DNA of 54,417 nucleotides, from NCBI GenBank assembly GCA_913775315.1, contig CAJYIX010000036.1, positions 1 to 54,417 of the forward strand, written 5' to 3'. Numbering within the stretch: the stretch's first letter is position 1; every line of letters begins with the position of its first letter. Of the stretch, positions 22,901 to 30,387 are shown one piece after another. The DNA comes from an uncultured Sphingomonas sp. Its GTDB lineage: Bacteria > Pseudomonadota > Alphaproteobacteria > Sphingomonadales > Sphingomonadaceae. The translations under genes were made by a program, and so were the position numbers. The notes below the pieces were generated by a model. That model was given only the letters and a program-made list of their open reading frames with translations. It made no database searches and was not told the origin of the DNA.

Positions 22901-24159
22901 ATGAGGATGCGGTCGGTGTTCACCGTCGCCTTGCCCTCGGCGTACAGCCGCTCGACCACCGTTTCGCCGAAACCGAGCGCGGCGGCGGTCAGCTTGTAGT
23001 CGACGGTGGGCGTGGCGAACGCGCCGTTCAGCGCGACGGCGGCGCGCACCGCATTGCCGTTGAGGTTCTCGGCGATCGCGCCGGGGGTCAGCAATTGTCC
23101 CTCCGCACGGAAATTCTCGAACCGGCTGCGGCCGAGGTCGAGAAGGCCCGTGGTCGCCACTGCCAGCGCCGAGGAGCGCAGCCGAAGCTGCGTGTCCAGA
23201 CGCCGCCCCTCGAGCAGCCGCGCGTCGAGCGCGATGCGAAGGTTCGGGCTGGTCAGCCGCTCGACTGGGCCCTGCAGATAGAGACCCGGACGCGCCGCGC
23301 CGCGAACCTGGAAGAAGCCGTCGCGCCCGGTGATGGCAAGGTCAGCAAGTTGCGACCCGCCGAGCGTGCCAGCAAGCCGCCCCTGCCAGTTCTTCCACGT
23401 GCCCGCGCCGTCGATCGTCGCATTCAGCGGCGCCTTGAGCGAGGCCATCGATCCGACGAGGCCGTTGGCCGGCGCGGCGAGCTTCACGTCGAGGTCGAAC
23501 CGATCGGCATCGGGCACCGCGTCGAGCTTCACCGTCACCCGGTCGCCACCGGCGATGCCCGGCCCGTTCAGCGTCGCGCCATTGGCGGTGAGCTGCGCAC
23601 GGCGGTCGGCGATGTGAACCGCGCCGTCGAGCCTGGCGAGGTATCGCTTGCCCGCGACCGGCGGGGCGAGGTCGATGCGGTCGATCGCCAGCCGGTTCAC
23701 GTCGATATCGATATCGGGGAGCAGCGGCGCGTTCGGATCGCTCGGTACTGGCTTCAACTCGGGCAGGCGCGCCACGCGGATCAGCGGGCTGGTCAGGCTG
23801 CGGATGTCGACATGGTTGCTGGCAAACGCGAACGGACGCCAGTCGACGTTGAGCTGCGGCGAATTGGCGAACACGCCCTTGGGATCGCTGACGCGCACGT
23901 CGCGCAGCACCATCGCGCCATAGATCGAGCCGTCGATCCGCCCGACCTTGACGTTGAGGCCCGAGGCGGTGGTGAACCCGCCGATCCGGTCGGCCAGAAA
24001 GCGCTTTCCGGGCGAGGTGTTGAGCCCCAGCACCACCGCCAGCAGCAGCAGCGCGACGACGATCAGCGCGATGCCGATCCATTTCAGGATACGCTGCCAC
24101 AGCGGCTGACGCTCGACGATCACGACCGTCTCGGCGGGGGGAGCCAGTTCCTCGGCCAT
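19963..24159 (-). CDS. tamB: Translocation and assembly module protein TamB (DUF490/AsmA-like)
   Basis: TamB is a long periplasm-spanning bridge protein of the inner membrane, implicated in outer-membrane protein insertion and in phospholipid transport to the outer membrane. The 1398-aa product has one N-terminal membrane helix (about residues 19-47, rich in Leu/Val) and then a very long repetitive beta-rich region matching the beta-taco/AsmA-like fold. The conserved C-terminal TamB domain includes QDEVLARILFGRSVTNLS and a C-terminus ending VNLRYSKDY with an aromatic last residue. Its start codon overlaps the tamA stop by one base (TGATG), so the two are translationally coupled. Length is within the range for alphaproteobacteria. 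Confidence 0.93.
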   Translation of the reverse strand: MAEELAPPAETVVIVERQPLWQRILKWIGIALIVVALLLLAVVLGLNTSPGKRFLADRIGGFTTASGLNVKVGRIDGSIYGAMVLRDVRVSDPKGVFANSPQLNVDWRPFAFASNHVDIRSLTSPLIRVARLPELKPVPSDPNAPLLPDIDIDVNRLAIDRIDLAPPVAGKRYLARLDGAVHIADRRAQLTANGATLNGPGIAGGDRVTVKLDAVPDADRFDLDVKLAAPANGLVGSMASLKAPLNATIDGAGTWKNWQGRLAGTLGGSQLADLAITGRDGFFQVRGAARPGLYLQGPVERLTSPNLRIALDARLLEGRRLDTQLRLRSSALAVATTGLLDLGRSRFENFRAEGQLLTPGAIAENLNGNAVRAAVALNGAFATPTVDYKLTAAALGFGETVVERLYAEGKATVNTDRILIPVNARAARINGLNAAVGGLVTNVAVNGDLAINGDQILSDNLRIRSDRIDATAIVVADMGTGRYTGALKGRVNDYEVASIGIIDLQTDADLVMTPGGYGIKGRVVTQTKRLFNDGVRNFLGGNATARVDVALGPNGVVTFQNLRLNAPQFRILNGRGRYDFAGPLLVEANAVSTQYGPLTARVSGSVAQPVVLLRAQRPGVGVGLVNLEARVRGQGDGYAIVATGGTNYGPFNANVLLRTSPRLTADIRDTVFAGITFNGRVAATPAGPFAGALDFAGSGVTGRADLGAVGKYQSATIAARASNATIPGDMGLTIGQAIANARVVLYDDAPAVTFDAQVANLRQGDYVVTRARARGDYRGGNGYVQAVARGTTGVPFEVAANARLSPALWVVALKGKGNGIGFKTASPARIDVAGGSYRLRPTRIDFDRGSARIAGRYGNGYALQGRLDSLDLQIANALVPGLGLGGSATGSFEVNQAAGAATPTGNARILVSNFTRSGLSTVSTPVDIQSIVSLTGGRADIRALVQRQGAAIGRVAVQTGTSAGAPLTGGIRYNGPAEVLWSLGGIANQQLAGPIGIAADVSGTLGAPRVTGLVRANNLVYENETYGTRLSAMRLTGRFTNDRFVLEDLRATAGEGTVTAQGFVGLAANSGFPIDVRANLNNARLARSDMIGATATGEVRVTNGANGGLIEGDIRIPEARYQVIRQGSAEVPELTGVRRRGAPLEAANAQRGSTTPPPSPGLFRLNMRVSADNRLYVSGMGLESEWQADLRVTGTSAAPRVRGTIEAIRGTYSFAGKRFNLDRGLITYEGNELTNPNITIAASTTAEGVTATINVTGTAQRPRLSFTSTPALAQDEVLARILFGRSVTNLSAVQAIQLASALNSLRGSGGGLNPLGSLRQAGGIDRLRILGADEASGRGTALAAGQYLTDDIYVEIITDARGFTATQLEIALTKALSLLSQTGSFGGSSVNLRYSKDY

Positions 24160-26417
24160 CAGAATGCCTGCCCGATCGAGATGTAGAGGGCGATCAGCGA
24201 TTCACCCGGCTTGCGCGCGATCGGCGTCGCCACGTCGACGCGCATCGGCCCGAAATTGGTATAGAAACGCCCGCCGATGCCCGCACCGAAGCGCAGGTCG
24301 CTCCCCTTGGGCAGCGTCGAGTCATAGACCTGCCCGGCGTCGATGAACGGCACGATCCCGAAATTGCCGAACCGGTACCGTGCCTCAAGCGCGAACTCGT
24401 TGAGGCTGCGGCCACCGACCGGACGGAAGACGGTGAGCGGATTGTTGTCCGACACTTCCTTTTCGGGGTCGAAGTTCGGGTTGGCTTCCTCGGTCCGCGG
24501 GCCGAGCTGCTGGAAGCCGAAGCCGCGCACCGACCCGCCGCCGCCGGCATAATAACGCCGCGAAGGGGCAAGATCGTCGCGCGCGATTCCCGCAATCGAC
24601 CCGGCGCGCGCACGGCCGGCGATGACCAGATTGTCCATGACGGGAAAGTAGCCCGTCACCTCCAGCATCGAGCGCAGATAGGGTCGCACCGACCCCTGCA
24701 CCGAGGTTTCGGGCGACAGGTTCAGCTTCACCCGGAAGCCGCGCGTCGGGTTGAGAAGGTCGTCGGAGGTGTCGTAGCCGAGGAACAGCGGGATCGCGGC
24801 GATGCCATAGGTCCGCCGCACGCGCTCGTTCCGGCTGAAATCGAACACGTCCTCGTTCGTCCCGATCAGCTCACCGCCGTAATAATAGGTCCATTTCTTC
24901 TGCCAGATCGGCGTGGAGTCATAGCTCCAGCGCGCCGACAGCGTGCCGGTGAACGCCTCGAACGCATCGTAGTTCGAGCGGTTGGCGGCGGCCCCGACCT
25001 GGAAGGTGCGGTCGCGCTTGCCCGCGTTCGAGCGGCGGAAGGTGACGCCCGCGCCCTGTTCCTGCGTGCCGGCGACTGCGTTGACGATCAGCGCGCCCTC
25101 GGGCTTGAACAGGTTGCGGTGCTGCCACGATCCCTCGAGGCGGAGGCCCTGTCCCGTGCCGTAGCCGGCCTCCGCGGTGAGGCGCCGGGCGGGGCCGGCA
25201 TTCTGGCGGACGAGCAGGTTGACCTGCTCGGTCGTGTCCGGCCCCGGCACGCCCGTCCGCTGCGGCTCGACCGAAACGGTGGAAAACAGGCCAGTGGCGA
25301 TCAGCGCCTCGCGCAGGTCGTCGACCATCCGCGCATCGTAGAGCTGGCCCGGCTTGAACCGCGGGAATACCTTCACATGGTCGAGGTCGAAGGCGAGGTC
25401 CCCCTCGGTCGAGATCGTCCCGAACGACGATCGCGGCCCGGTATCGACCGGCAGCGTATAGTCGCCGGTGAAGTCCCGCTCGTCGAGCAGGATGTCGCGC
25501 TGCCCGACCTTGACGAAGGGGTAGCCTTGCTGCGGCAGCTTGAGCGAGACGTTGGCCTCCGCCCCCTGGATGCGCGCTGCCTCGAGCGGGTCGCCGGACT
25601 TGAGCGGCAGCTCGCGGCGGACGAGCCCGTCGGGGATCGTCGCGTTCGCCTTAACGGTGATGTCGCCGAGCTTGTAGCGCGTACCCGTGGTCGCACTGAT
25701 CGTCGCGCGCAGATTGCCCGAGTTGGCCGGGTTCTGCTCGACGGTCGAAACCGCGGTCCCGTCATAATAGCCGAGCGAGCGCATCAGGCGGACAGCAAGC
25801 TGCTCGTCCTCGCGCGCGCGGGCCGACACCATCGTCGCGTTGGCGGCCTTGCCCTTGCCTTCTTGAAGCGCGGACAGGCTCTTGAACTCGTCGTCGAGGC
25901 CGACGTCCTTCAACCCCTCGACCACGGTCGTGTAGCGAATCTCGACGGTGCGCGGGTCGGCGGCGCCATTCGCGACCTCGACCGGCGGCGTCACGTCGAA
26001 GGTGGAGATGGGCGGCAGCGGCTGGGCGAGCATGGGCTCGTTCGGCAGCGGCTGCGGCGGAATCGCGTTCGGTTCGATCACGGTCGGTGCGACCGGCTGC
26101 GGCGGCGTCGACACGCCGGGCCGCGACGGCTGGGCGGGCGTCGGTGCGGCCGGCGTCTCGAACGACTGCATCGGCTCGAGCGGCGCGTTGAGATCGTTCG
26201 TCAGGGCAGGCAGTTCGGCCTCGAACTGTCGGTCGGGTACGATCGGCGCGTTCTGATCGGCGGCAGGCACGTCACGGTCCGGCGTGGGCGCACCATCCTT
26301 CGACGACTGCCCGGGCCTGGTCGGATCGGGGGTGATCTGAGCGGAGAGTGGAACCGCAACCAGCGCCGCGCCAGCGCAAAGCGCAATCGTCAACCCCTTC
26401 AATCCCCGATACACCAC
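24159..26417 (-). CDS. tamA: Outer-membrane BamA-family protein TamA
   Basis: TamA is an Omp85-family outer-membrane barrel that works with TamB. The 752-aa product has a Sec signal peptide ending near PLSAQ, a proline-rich low-complexity segment (about residues 28-150), POTRA domains (region VEIRYTTVVEGLKDVGL onward), and a C-terminal 16-strand barrel. Barrel hallmarks include the conserved loop motif GGGGSVRGFGFQQLGPR and the terminal aromatic phenylalanine (IALYISIGQAF). GTG at 26417 is the start, with GGGGACGGC before it. The proline-rich linker is unusual for E. coli-like TamA (577 aa) and explains most of the extra length. It is followed immediately by tamB and is divergent from the YihY gene. 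Confidence 0.92.
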   Translation of the reverse strand: MVYRGLKGLTIALCAGAALVAVPLSAQITPDPTRPGQSSKDGAPTPDRDVPAADQNAPIVPDRQFEAELPALTNDLNAPLEPMQSFETPAAPTPAQPSRPGVSTPPQPVAPTVIEPNAIPPQPLPNEPMLAQPLPPISTFDVTPPVEVANGAADPRTVEIRYTTVVEGLKDVGLDDEFKSLSALQEGKGKAANATMVSARAREDEQLAVRLMRSLGYYDGTAVSTVEQNPANSGNLRATISATTGTRYKLGDITVKANATIPDGLVRRELPLKSGDPLEAARIQGAEANVSLKLPQQGYPFVKVGQRDILLDERDFTGDYTLPVDTGPRSSFGTISTEGDLAFDLDHVKVFPRFKPGQLYDARMVDDLREALIATGLFSTVSVEPQRTGVPGPDTTEQVNLLVRQNAGPARRLTAEAGYGTGQGLRLEGSWQHRNLFKPEGALIVNAVAGTQEQGAGVTFRRSNAGKRDRTFQVGAAANRSNYDAFEAFTGTLSARWSYDSTPIWQKKWTYYYGGELIGTNEDVFDFSRNERVRRTYGIAAIPLFLGYDTSDDLLNPTRGFRVKLNLSPETSVQGSVRPYLRSMLEVTGYFPVMDNLVIAGRARAGSIAGIARDDLAPSRRYYAGGGGSVRGFGFQQLGPRTEEANPNFDPEKEVSDNNPLTVFRPVGGRSLNEFALEARYRFGNFGIVPFIDAGQVYDSTLPKGSDLRFGAGIGGRFYTNFGPMRVDVATPIARKPGESLIALYISIGQAF

Positions 26418-26600
26418 GCCGTCCCCGCCGTCCCTGACCGGGGCTCAAGCGATCCCCCTGTAAACGCCCAAACGACCCAGTCCGCGTTTCGCTCCCAAAA
26501 CGATCGCGAAAATCGGCGAAAGATCAGCATCAAAGCTGCATCCCCTTTGCCGGTTGGGCGTTCCTTGTCGTTCGAACGGCTGCGAAACAAAGGGGCGCGG

Positions 26601-27620
26601 GTGGCAGAGACGGCAATCGATCGACGGGCGGATGGCGATGCGGTGGGCGGGCAACCCGGCGCGCAATCGACCCGGCCATGGCACCATCCGTGGCACGCGT
26701 GGCGCTCGATCCTCGGCCGGGTCTGGATCATGACGGGCTATCACAACCTGTCGCTGATGGCGGCGGGCGTCGCCTTCTATGCGTTCCTGTCGATCGCCCC
26801 GCTGCTCGGCGCGATCGTCATGAGCTACAGCCTGATCGCCGATCCGCAGACCGTCGTCCAGCATATGCAGACCATCTTCGAACTCGTCCCTGCTGATGCC
26901 GCGCGGCTGATCTCGGACCAGTTGATCGCGGTCGTCTCGACCGCTTCGTCGAAGGCGGGCATCGGCCTCGCCATCGCGCTCTTGCTGGCCATTTACGGCG
27001 CGATGCGGGCGTCGAGCGCGATCATCCAGGCGCTGAACGTGATCTACGAGGAGGAAGAGGGGCGGAACATCATCGTCACGACGCTGCTGTCCGCGGCCCT
27101 TACGGTGGGCGCGATCGTCGCGGCGATCGTCGGGCTCCTGTCGGCGGTGGCGCTCGGCTATCTGAAGTTCCTGACCGACTATCTCGGGCAGGCGGGCGTC
27201 GTGTCGCTCCAGATCCTCACCTGGATCATCGCCGCGCTGATCGCGAGCGCGGCGTTCGGCTTCATCTATCGCTTCGGTCCCGACCGCGCACCCGCTCGCT
27301 GGCAGTGGCTGACGATCGGGTCGGTGACGGCGACGCTGCTGTGGCTGCTCGCGACGCTGGGCTTCGGGCTCTACGCCGCCAATTTCGCGGATTACAACGC
27401 GACCTACGGCGCGCTGGGCGCGGTCGTCGTCCTCCTGATGTGGCTGTTCGTGTCGAGCTATGCCGTGCTGATCGGCGCGGAATTGAATGCAGAGGCCGAA
27501 CGCCAGACCGCGATCGACACGACGACCGGCGCCGAACGCCCCCTCGGCAAGCGCGGCGCGCGCATGGCCGACACACTGCCCAGCAAGCGCCAGATCAAGC
27601 CGCGGCGGGGACAATATTAG
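26601..27620 (+). CDS. YihY/UPF0761 family inner-membrane protein
   Basis: This 339-aa polytopic membrane protein has about six hydrophobic helices. Family features are the N-terminal LMAAGVAFYAFLSIAPLL, the KAGIGLAIALLLAIYGAMRA helix, YGALGAVVVLLMWLFVSSY and the following ELNAE. The family was once called ribonuclease BN by mistake; its true function is unknown, with envelope or transport roles suggested. The frame is open far upstream into tamA antisense sequence, but GTG 26601 is chosen because AAGGGGC lies just before it and it falls outside tamA. The C-terminus is Arg/Lys-rich and cytoplasmic. The stop overlaps the convergent DUF1203 stop by three bases. Confidence 0.85.
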   Translation: MAETAIDRRADGDAVGGQPGAQSTRPWHHPWHAWRSILGRVWIMTGYHNLSLMAAGVAFYAFLSIAPLLGAIVMSYSLIADPQTVVQHMQTIFELVPADAARLISDQLIAVVSTASSKAGIGLAIALLLAIYGAMRASSAIIQALNVIYEEEEGRNIIVTTLLSAALTVGAIVAAIVGLLSAVALGYLKFLTDYLGQAGVVSLQILTWIIAALIASAAFGFIYRFGPDRAPARWQWLTIGSVTATLLWLLATLGFGLYAANFADYNATYGALGAVVVLLMWLFVSSYAVLIGAELNAEAERQTAIDTTTGAERPLGKRGARMADTLPSKRQIKPRRGQY

Positions 27621-28084
27621 GCACGCTCGATTCGGGCAGCATAGCAGCCGCGCCTCGCATAATGTGTGTGCAGATAGTCGACCTCTGGCCGGGCGAGCCA
27701 AGCATCGATCAGCGGTATCAGCGCGCCGCCGTCGCACAGCTCGCCATCGAGCATCTCCCCCGCCGCGTCGAACGCCCGAAGCGAAATCGGGCGGCGTGCG
27801 ATAACCGCGGGAATCGCGTTCACGAGATCGAGAGGCGCCGTCGCCCCCTCCCGCACGAAGATCGCATGGGCCGATCGATAGGCGGTCGGCGCCGGCTGAT
27901 GCTCGTAATTGAGGAGAAGCGCGGCCTCGCCGATCGCCATGTCGCGCACCTCGATCCGATCGGGATAGCCCGGCGATGCATCGACAAAGACGCGGCGCGC
28001 ACCGCGATCCGCAAGCTCGGGGTCCGAGAGGCCATAAAGGGATAGAAACGGCGCGGGGTCGAGCCCGCGAATACGAAAGGACAT
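27617..28084 (-). CDS. DUF1203 family protein
   Basis: This 155-aa soluble protein belongs to DUF1203, common in alphaproteobacteria and actinobacteria. Visible family features are FRIRGLDPAPFLSLYGLSD at the N-terminus, ALLLNYEHQPAPTAYRS in the centre, and YLHTHYARRGCYAARIERA at the C-terminus with conserved His and Cys. The function is not known; the conserved His/Cys could bind a metal or a cofactor, but that is speculation. ATG 28084 has CGGAGC eight bases upstream, and the longer frame to 28237 would run into the MarR gene. It lies 86 bases downstream of the MarR gene on the same strand and may be co-transcribed with it. Confidence 0.82.
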   Translation of the reverse strand: MSFRIRGLDPAPFLSLYGLSDPELADRGARRVFVDASPGYPDRIEVRDMAIGEAALLLNYEHQPAPTAYRSAHAIFVREGATAPLDLVNAIPAVIARRPISLRAFDAAGEMLDGELCDGGALIPLIDAWLARPEVDYLHTHYARRGCYAARIERA

Positions 28085-28170
28085 GATGTGTGCTCCGGTG
28101 ACCGCCTTGATCGGCGGCGGCGACAATCGCGGTTTACCGGATCGCGCGCGTCCCGCCGCTTGCGATCGAA

Positions 28171-28674
28171 CTAGCGCCCGAGCGCCGCGACCTTCGCACG
28201 TTCGTCCGCCGGGACCAGCCCTTCCAGCACCGCCCAAAAGCCGCCGACCGCCCCCTGCCCCGCGCTTTGATACGCCGCCGACAGGCGTTCGCGCAGCGCT
28301 TCGAACAACGCCGCCTCCAGCGCAGCGCCTTCCGCCGTCAGTCGCAACAAGCGCTGGCGGCGGTCACGGTCGCCAGGGCGCATCTCGACCAGCCCGCGTT
28401 CGGTCAGTTCGGTCAGGACGCGGCCCAGCGACTGCTTTGTGATCGCCAGCAGCGAGAGGAGCTGGCTTACCGTCAGCCCCGGCTGGCGCGCGATGAAATA
28501 GAGCGCGCGGTGATGCGCGCGGCCGAGGCCCCTGGCCGCCAGCCCCTCGTCGATCGCACGAGTGAGATGACTGTAGCCGAAATAGAGAAGCTCGACGCCC
28601 TTGCGAATCTCCGGCTCGCGCAGGAACAACGGCGAGGCGGGGCGGAACGGTTCGGGCGCGGTCGGGACAGCCAT
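28171..28674 (-). CDS. MarR family transcriptional regulator
   Basis: This 167-aa winged-helix dimeric DNA-binding protein has the MarR layout. An N-terminal dimerisation helix precedes the helix-turn-helix LTVSQLLSLLAITKQSLGRV, and the wing RPGDRDRRQRLLRLT carries the DxRxxR signature. The C-terminal dimerisation helices follow (LEAALFEALRERLSAAYQSA). ATG 28674 fits the family; the frame continues to 28848 over the divergent ilvE start and is rejected. The 58-base gap to ilvE holds overlapping divergent promoters, so autoregulation and control of ilvE are plausible but unproven. DUF1203 follows downstream. Confidence 0.9.
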   Translation of the reverse strand: MAVPTAPEPFRPASPLFLREPEIRKGVELLYFGYSHLTRAIDEGLAARGLGRAHHRALYFIARQPGLTVSQLLSLLAITKQSLGRVLTELTERGLVEMRPGDRDRRQRLLRLTAEGAALEAALFEALRERLSAAYQSAGQGAVGGFWAVLEGLVPADERAKVAALGR

Positions 28675-28732
28675 GTTGACCTGTTCTGCCAGCGCTCCTA
28701 GCGTCCCGCAACCTTGTGACTGGACGGATGCG

Positions 28733-29836
28733 ATGACCCTGACGCTCGACGACAACACGACCTTCCCGCTCGAACGCCATGCGAGCCCGGTCGATGCGAC
28801 GACCCGCGCAGGGATGCTGGAAAACCCCGGTTTCGGCCGCGTGTTCACCGATCACATGGCAGTCGCACGCTGGAACGCCGACAAGGGCTGGCACGACATG
28901 GCGATCCAGCCGCGCGCGCCGCTTCAGATGGACCCGGCCTGCGCCGTGCTCCACTATGCGCAGGAGATTTTCGAGGGGTTGAAGGCCTATCGCACCGACG
29001 ACGGCGGCGTGACGCTGTTCCGGGCCGACGCCAATGCCCGCCGCTTTCGCGAGTCCGCACGGCGGATGGCGATGGCCGAGCTGCCCGAGGACCTGTTCCT
29101 CGCCTCGATCGACGCGCTGGTCGCCGCCGATCGCGAGTGGGTTCCGGCGATCGAAGGCGGCTCGCTGTATCTTCGCCCCTTCATGATCGCGAGCGAGGTG
29201 TTCCTCGGCGTGAAGCCGTCGGCCGAATATCTCTACATGGTCATCGCCTCGCCCGCGGGCGCCTATTTCAAGGGCGGTGCGCCGTCGATCACCGTCTGGG
29301 TGAGCGAGGACTATACGCGAGCCGCGCCCGGCGGCACGGGCGCAGCCAAATGCGGCGGCAACTACGCCGCCAGCCTTCAGGCACAGGCCGAGGCGATCCG
29401 CGAAGGTTGCGACCAAGTGGTGTTCCTCGATGCGGTGGAGCGCGCCCAGGTCGAGGAACTGGGCGGCATGAACACCTTCTTCGTGTTCGACGACGGCTCG
29501 ATCCAGACGCCGCCGCTGACCGGCACGATCCTGCCCGGCATCACCCGCGAATCGATCCTGACCCTCGCCCGCGATGCCGGCGTGACGGTGCGCGAGGCGC
29601 CCTACACGATCGACGCGTGGGAAGCCGATGCGGCAAGCGGGCGGCTGCGAGAGAGCTTCGCCTGCGGGACGGCGGCCGTCGTGACGCCGATCGGGCGCGT
29701 GCGCGGGCGCACCCGCGACTTCCGCATCGGCAATGGTGGGCCGGGCGACCTGACCAGCAAGCTGCGCGAGCAACTGGTCGCGATCCAGAAGCAGCAGGCC
29801 CCCGACCCGCATGGCTGGGTCCGCCGCATCCTCTGA
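28733..29836 (+). CDS. ilvE: Branched-chain amino acid aminotransferase
   Basis: IlvE is a cytoplasmic fold-type IV PLP enzyme that transaminates leucine, isoleucine and valine with 2-oxoglutarate. The 367-aa product matches the longer IlvE subclass. The PLP lysine is in GTGAAKCGGNYAAS. Other hallmarks are YAQEIFEGLKAYR, SLYLRPFMIASEVFLG, EELGGMNTFFVF and TGTILPGITRESIL. ATG 28733 avoids overlap with the divergent MarR gene. The next feature downstream is tRNA-Gln. An ilv operon is not present here; a solitary ilvE is usual in alphaproteobacteria. Confidence 0.94.
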   Translation: MTLTLDDNTTFPLERHASPVDATTRAGMLENPGFGRVFTDHMAVARWNADKGWHDMAIQPRAPLQMDPACAVLHYAQEIFEGLKAYRTDDGGVTLFRADANARRFRESARRMAMAELPEDLFLASIDALVAADREWVPAIEGGSLYLRPFMIASEVFLGVKPSAEYLYMVIASPAGAYFKGGAPSITVWVSEDYTRAAPGGTGAAKCGGNYAASLQAQAEAIREGCDQVVFLDAVERAQVEELGGMNTFFVFDDGSIQTPPLTGTILPGITRESILTLARDAGVTVREAPYTIDAWEADAASGRLRESFACGTAAVVTPIGRVRGRTRDFRIGNGGPGDLTSKLREQLVAIQKQQAPDPHGWVRRIL

Positions 29837-29894
29837 TCCCCTCTTTTCAGGCGCGAACGGAACGGTATAAGCGCGCCCTCGCCACGGGCGCTGA

Positions 29895-29969
29895 TGGGGC
29901 GTCGCCAAGCGGTAAGGCAACGGTTTTTGGTACCGTCATTCGGAGGTTCGAATCCTCCCGCCCCAGCCA
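29895..29969 (+). tRNA. tRNA-Gln (anticodon UUG)
   Basis: A complete cloverleaf can be drawn. The acceptor stem is TGGGGCG with CGCCCCA. The D arm contains GCCAAGCGGTAAGGC. The anticodon stem ACGGT/ACCGT closes a TTTTGGT loop with TTG as anticodon, and the T arm is GGAGGTTCGAATCCTCC. The discriminator is G and the CCA tail is encoded (29967-29969). U-G as the first acceptor pair region and the identity elements fit glutamine. Confidence 0.96.
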
Positions 29970-30050
29970 GCCCGTGACCGCCGGACATGCAACGAAGCGG
30001 CGGCTCGCCGGTTTGGCGAGGACACGCCAACTATCGGAAAGGCAAGGCGA

Positions 30051-30293
30051 ATGAGCGACCAGCACCCTGAGGATCGCGACAGCCGCGTCGCCCGCCGCGC
30101 CTATGAGAAGTGGGAGGCCGAGGGCCGCCCCGCCGGTCGCCACGACACCCACTGGCACGATGCCGCCGCCGAGGTGGACGCCGCCCCGCCGACCCCGGCC
30201 GCCGAAAAGCCGAAGGCGAAGCGTGCGCCGAAGAACGCCGCTGCGCCGACCGGCGAGGCCAAGCCCACGCGGGCGCGCAAGCCCAAAGTCTGA
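30051..30293 (+). CDS. DUF2934 family small protein
   Basis: This 80-aa protein has an N-terminal DUF2934 core (RRAYEKWEAEGRPAGR followed by HWHDA) and a C-terminal Ala/Pro/Lys-rich tail. The tail (PKAKRAPKNAAAP and TRARKPKV) resembles the basic tails of histone-like proteins and could bind nucleic acid. No function has been assigned to the family. ATG 30051 has AAGGCGA upstream. The gene is isolated between tRNA-Gln and a palindromic repeat that begins four bases after its stop. Confidence 0.75.
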   Translation: MSDQHPEDRDSRVARRAYEKWEAEGRPAGRHDTHWHDAAAEVDAAPPTPAAEKPKAKRAPKNAAAPTGEAKPTRARKPKV

Positions 30294-30296
30294 TAC

Positions 30297-30377
30297 GCCA
30301 CTCCAGCGAAAGCTGGGGTCGTTCGCGGTCATGCGGCGCCCGCTCACCGGGCGATCCCAGCTTGCGCTGGGATGACG
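30297..30377. repeat. Family C palindrome doublet
   Basis: CGCCACTCCAGCGAAAGCTG (30297 onward, ending GGGGTCG at 30322) and GATCCCAGCTTGCGCTGGGA (30353 onward) are two inverted units sharing the CCCAGC...GCTGGG stem. They are separated by about 30 bp, giving a total of about 81 bp. The doublet lies between the convergent DUF2934 and glgA genes. Confidence 0.7.
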
Positions 30378-30387
30378 AGGGAGGGTT

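Noticed and set aside
20599-24186. 1195-codon open frame opposite tamB
   Set aside because: It lies entirely within tamB on the other strand, is very rich in Arg, Asp and Gly, and has no family features.
25119-26600. N-terminal extension of the YihY protein
   Set aside because: It is an antisense copy of tamA sequence. The membrane family begins after GTG 26601.
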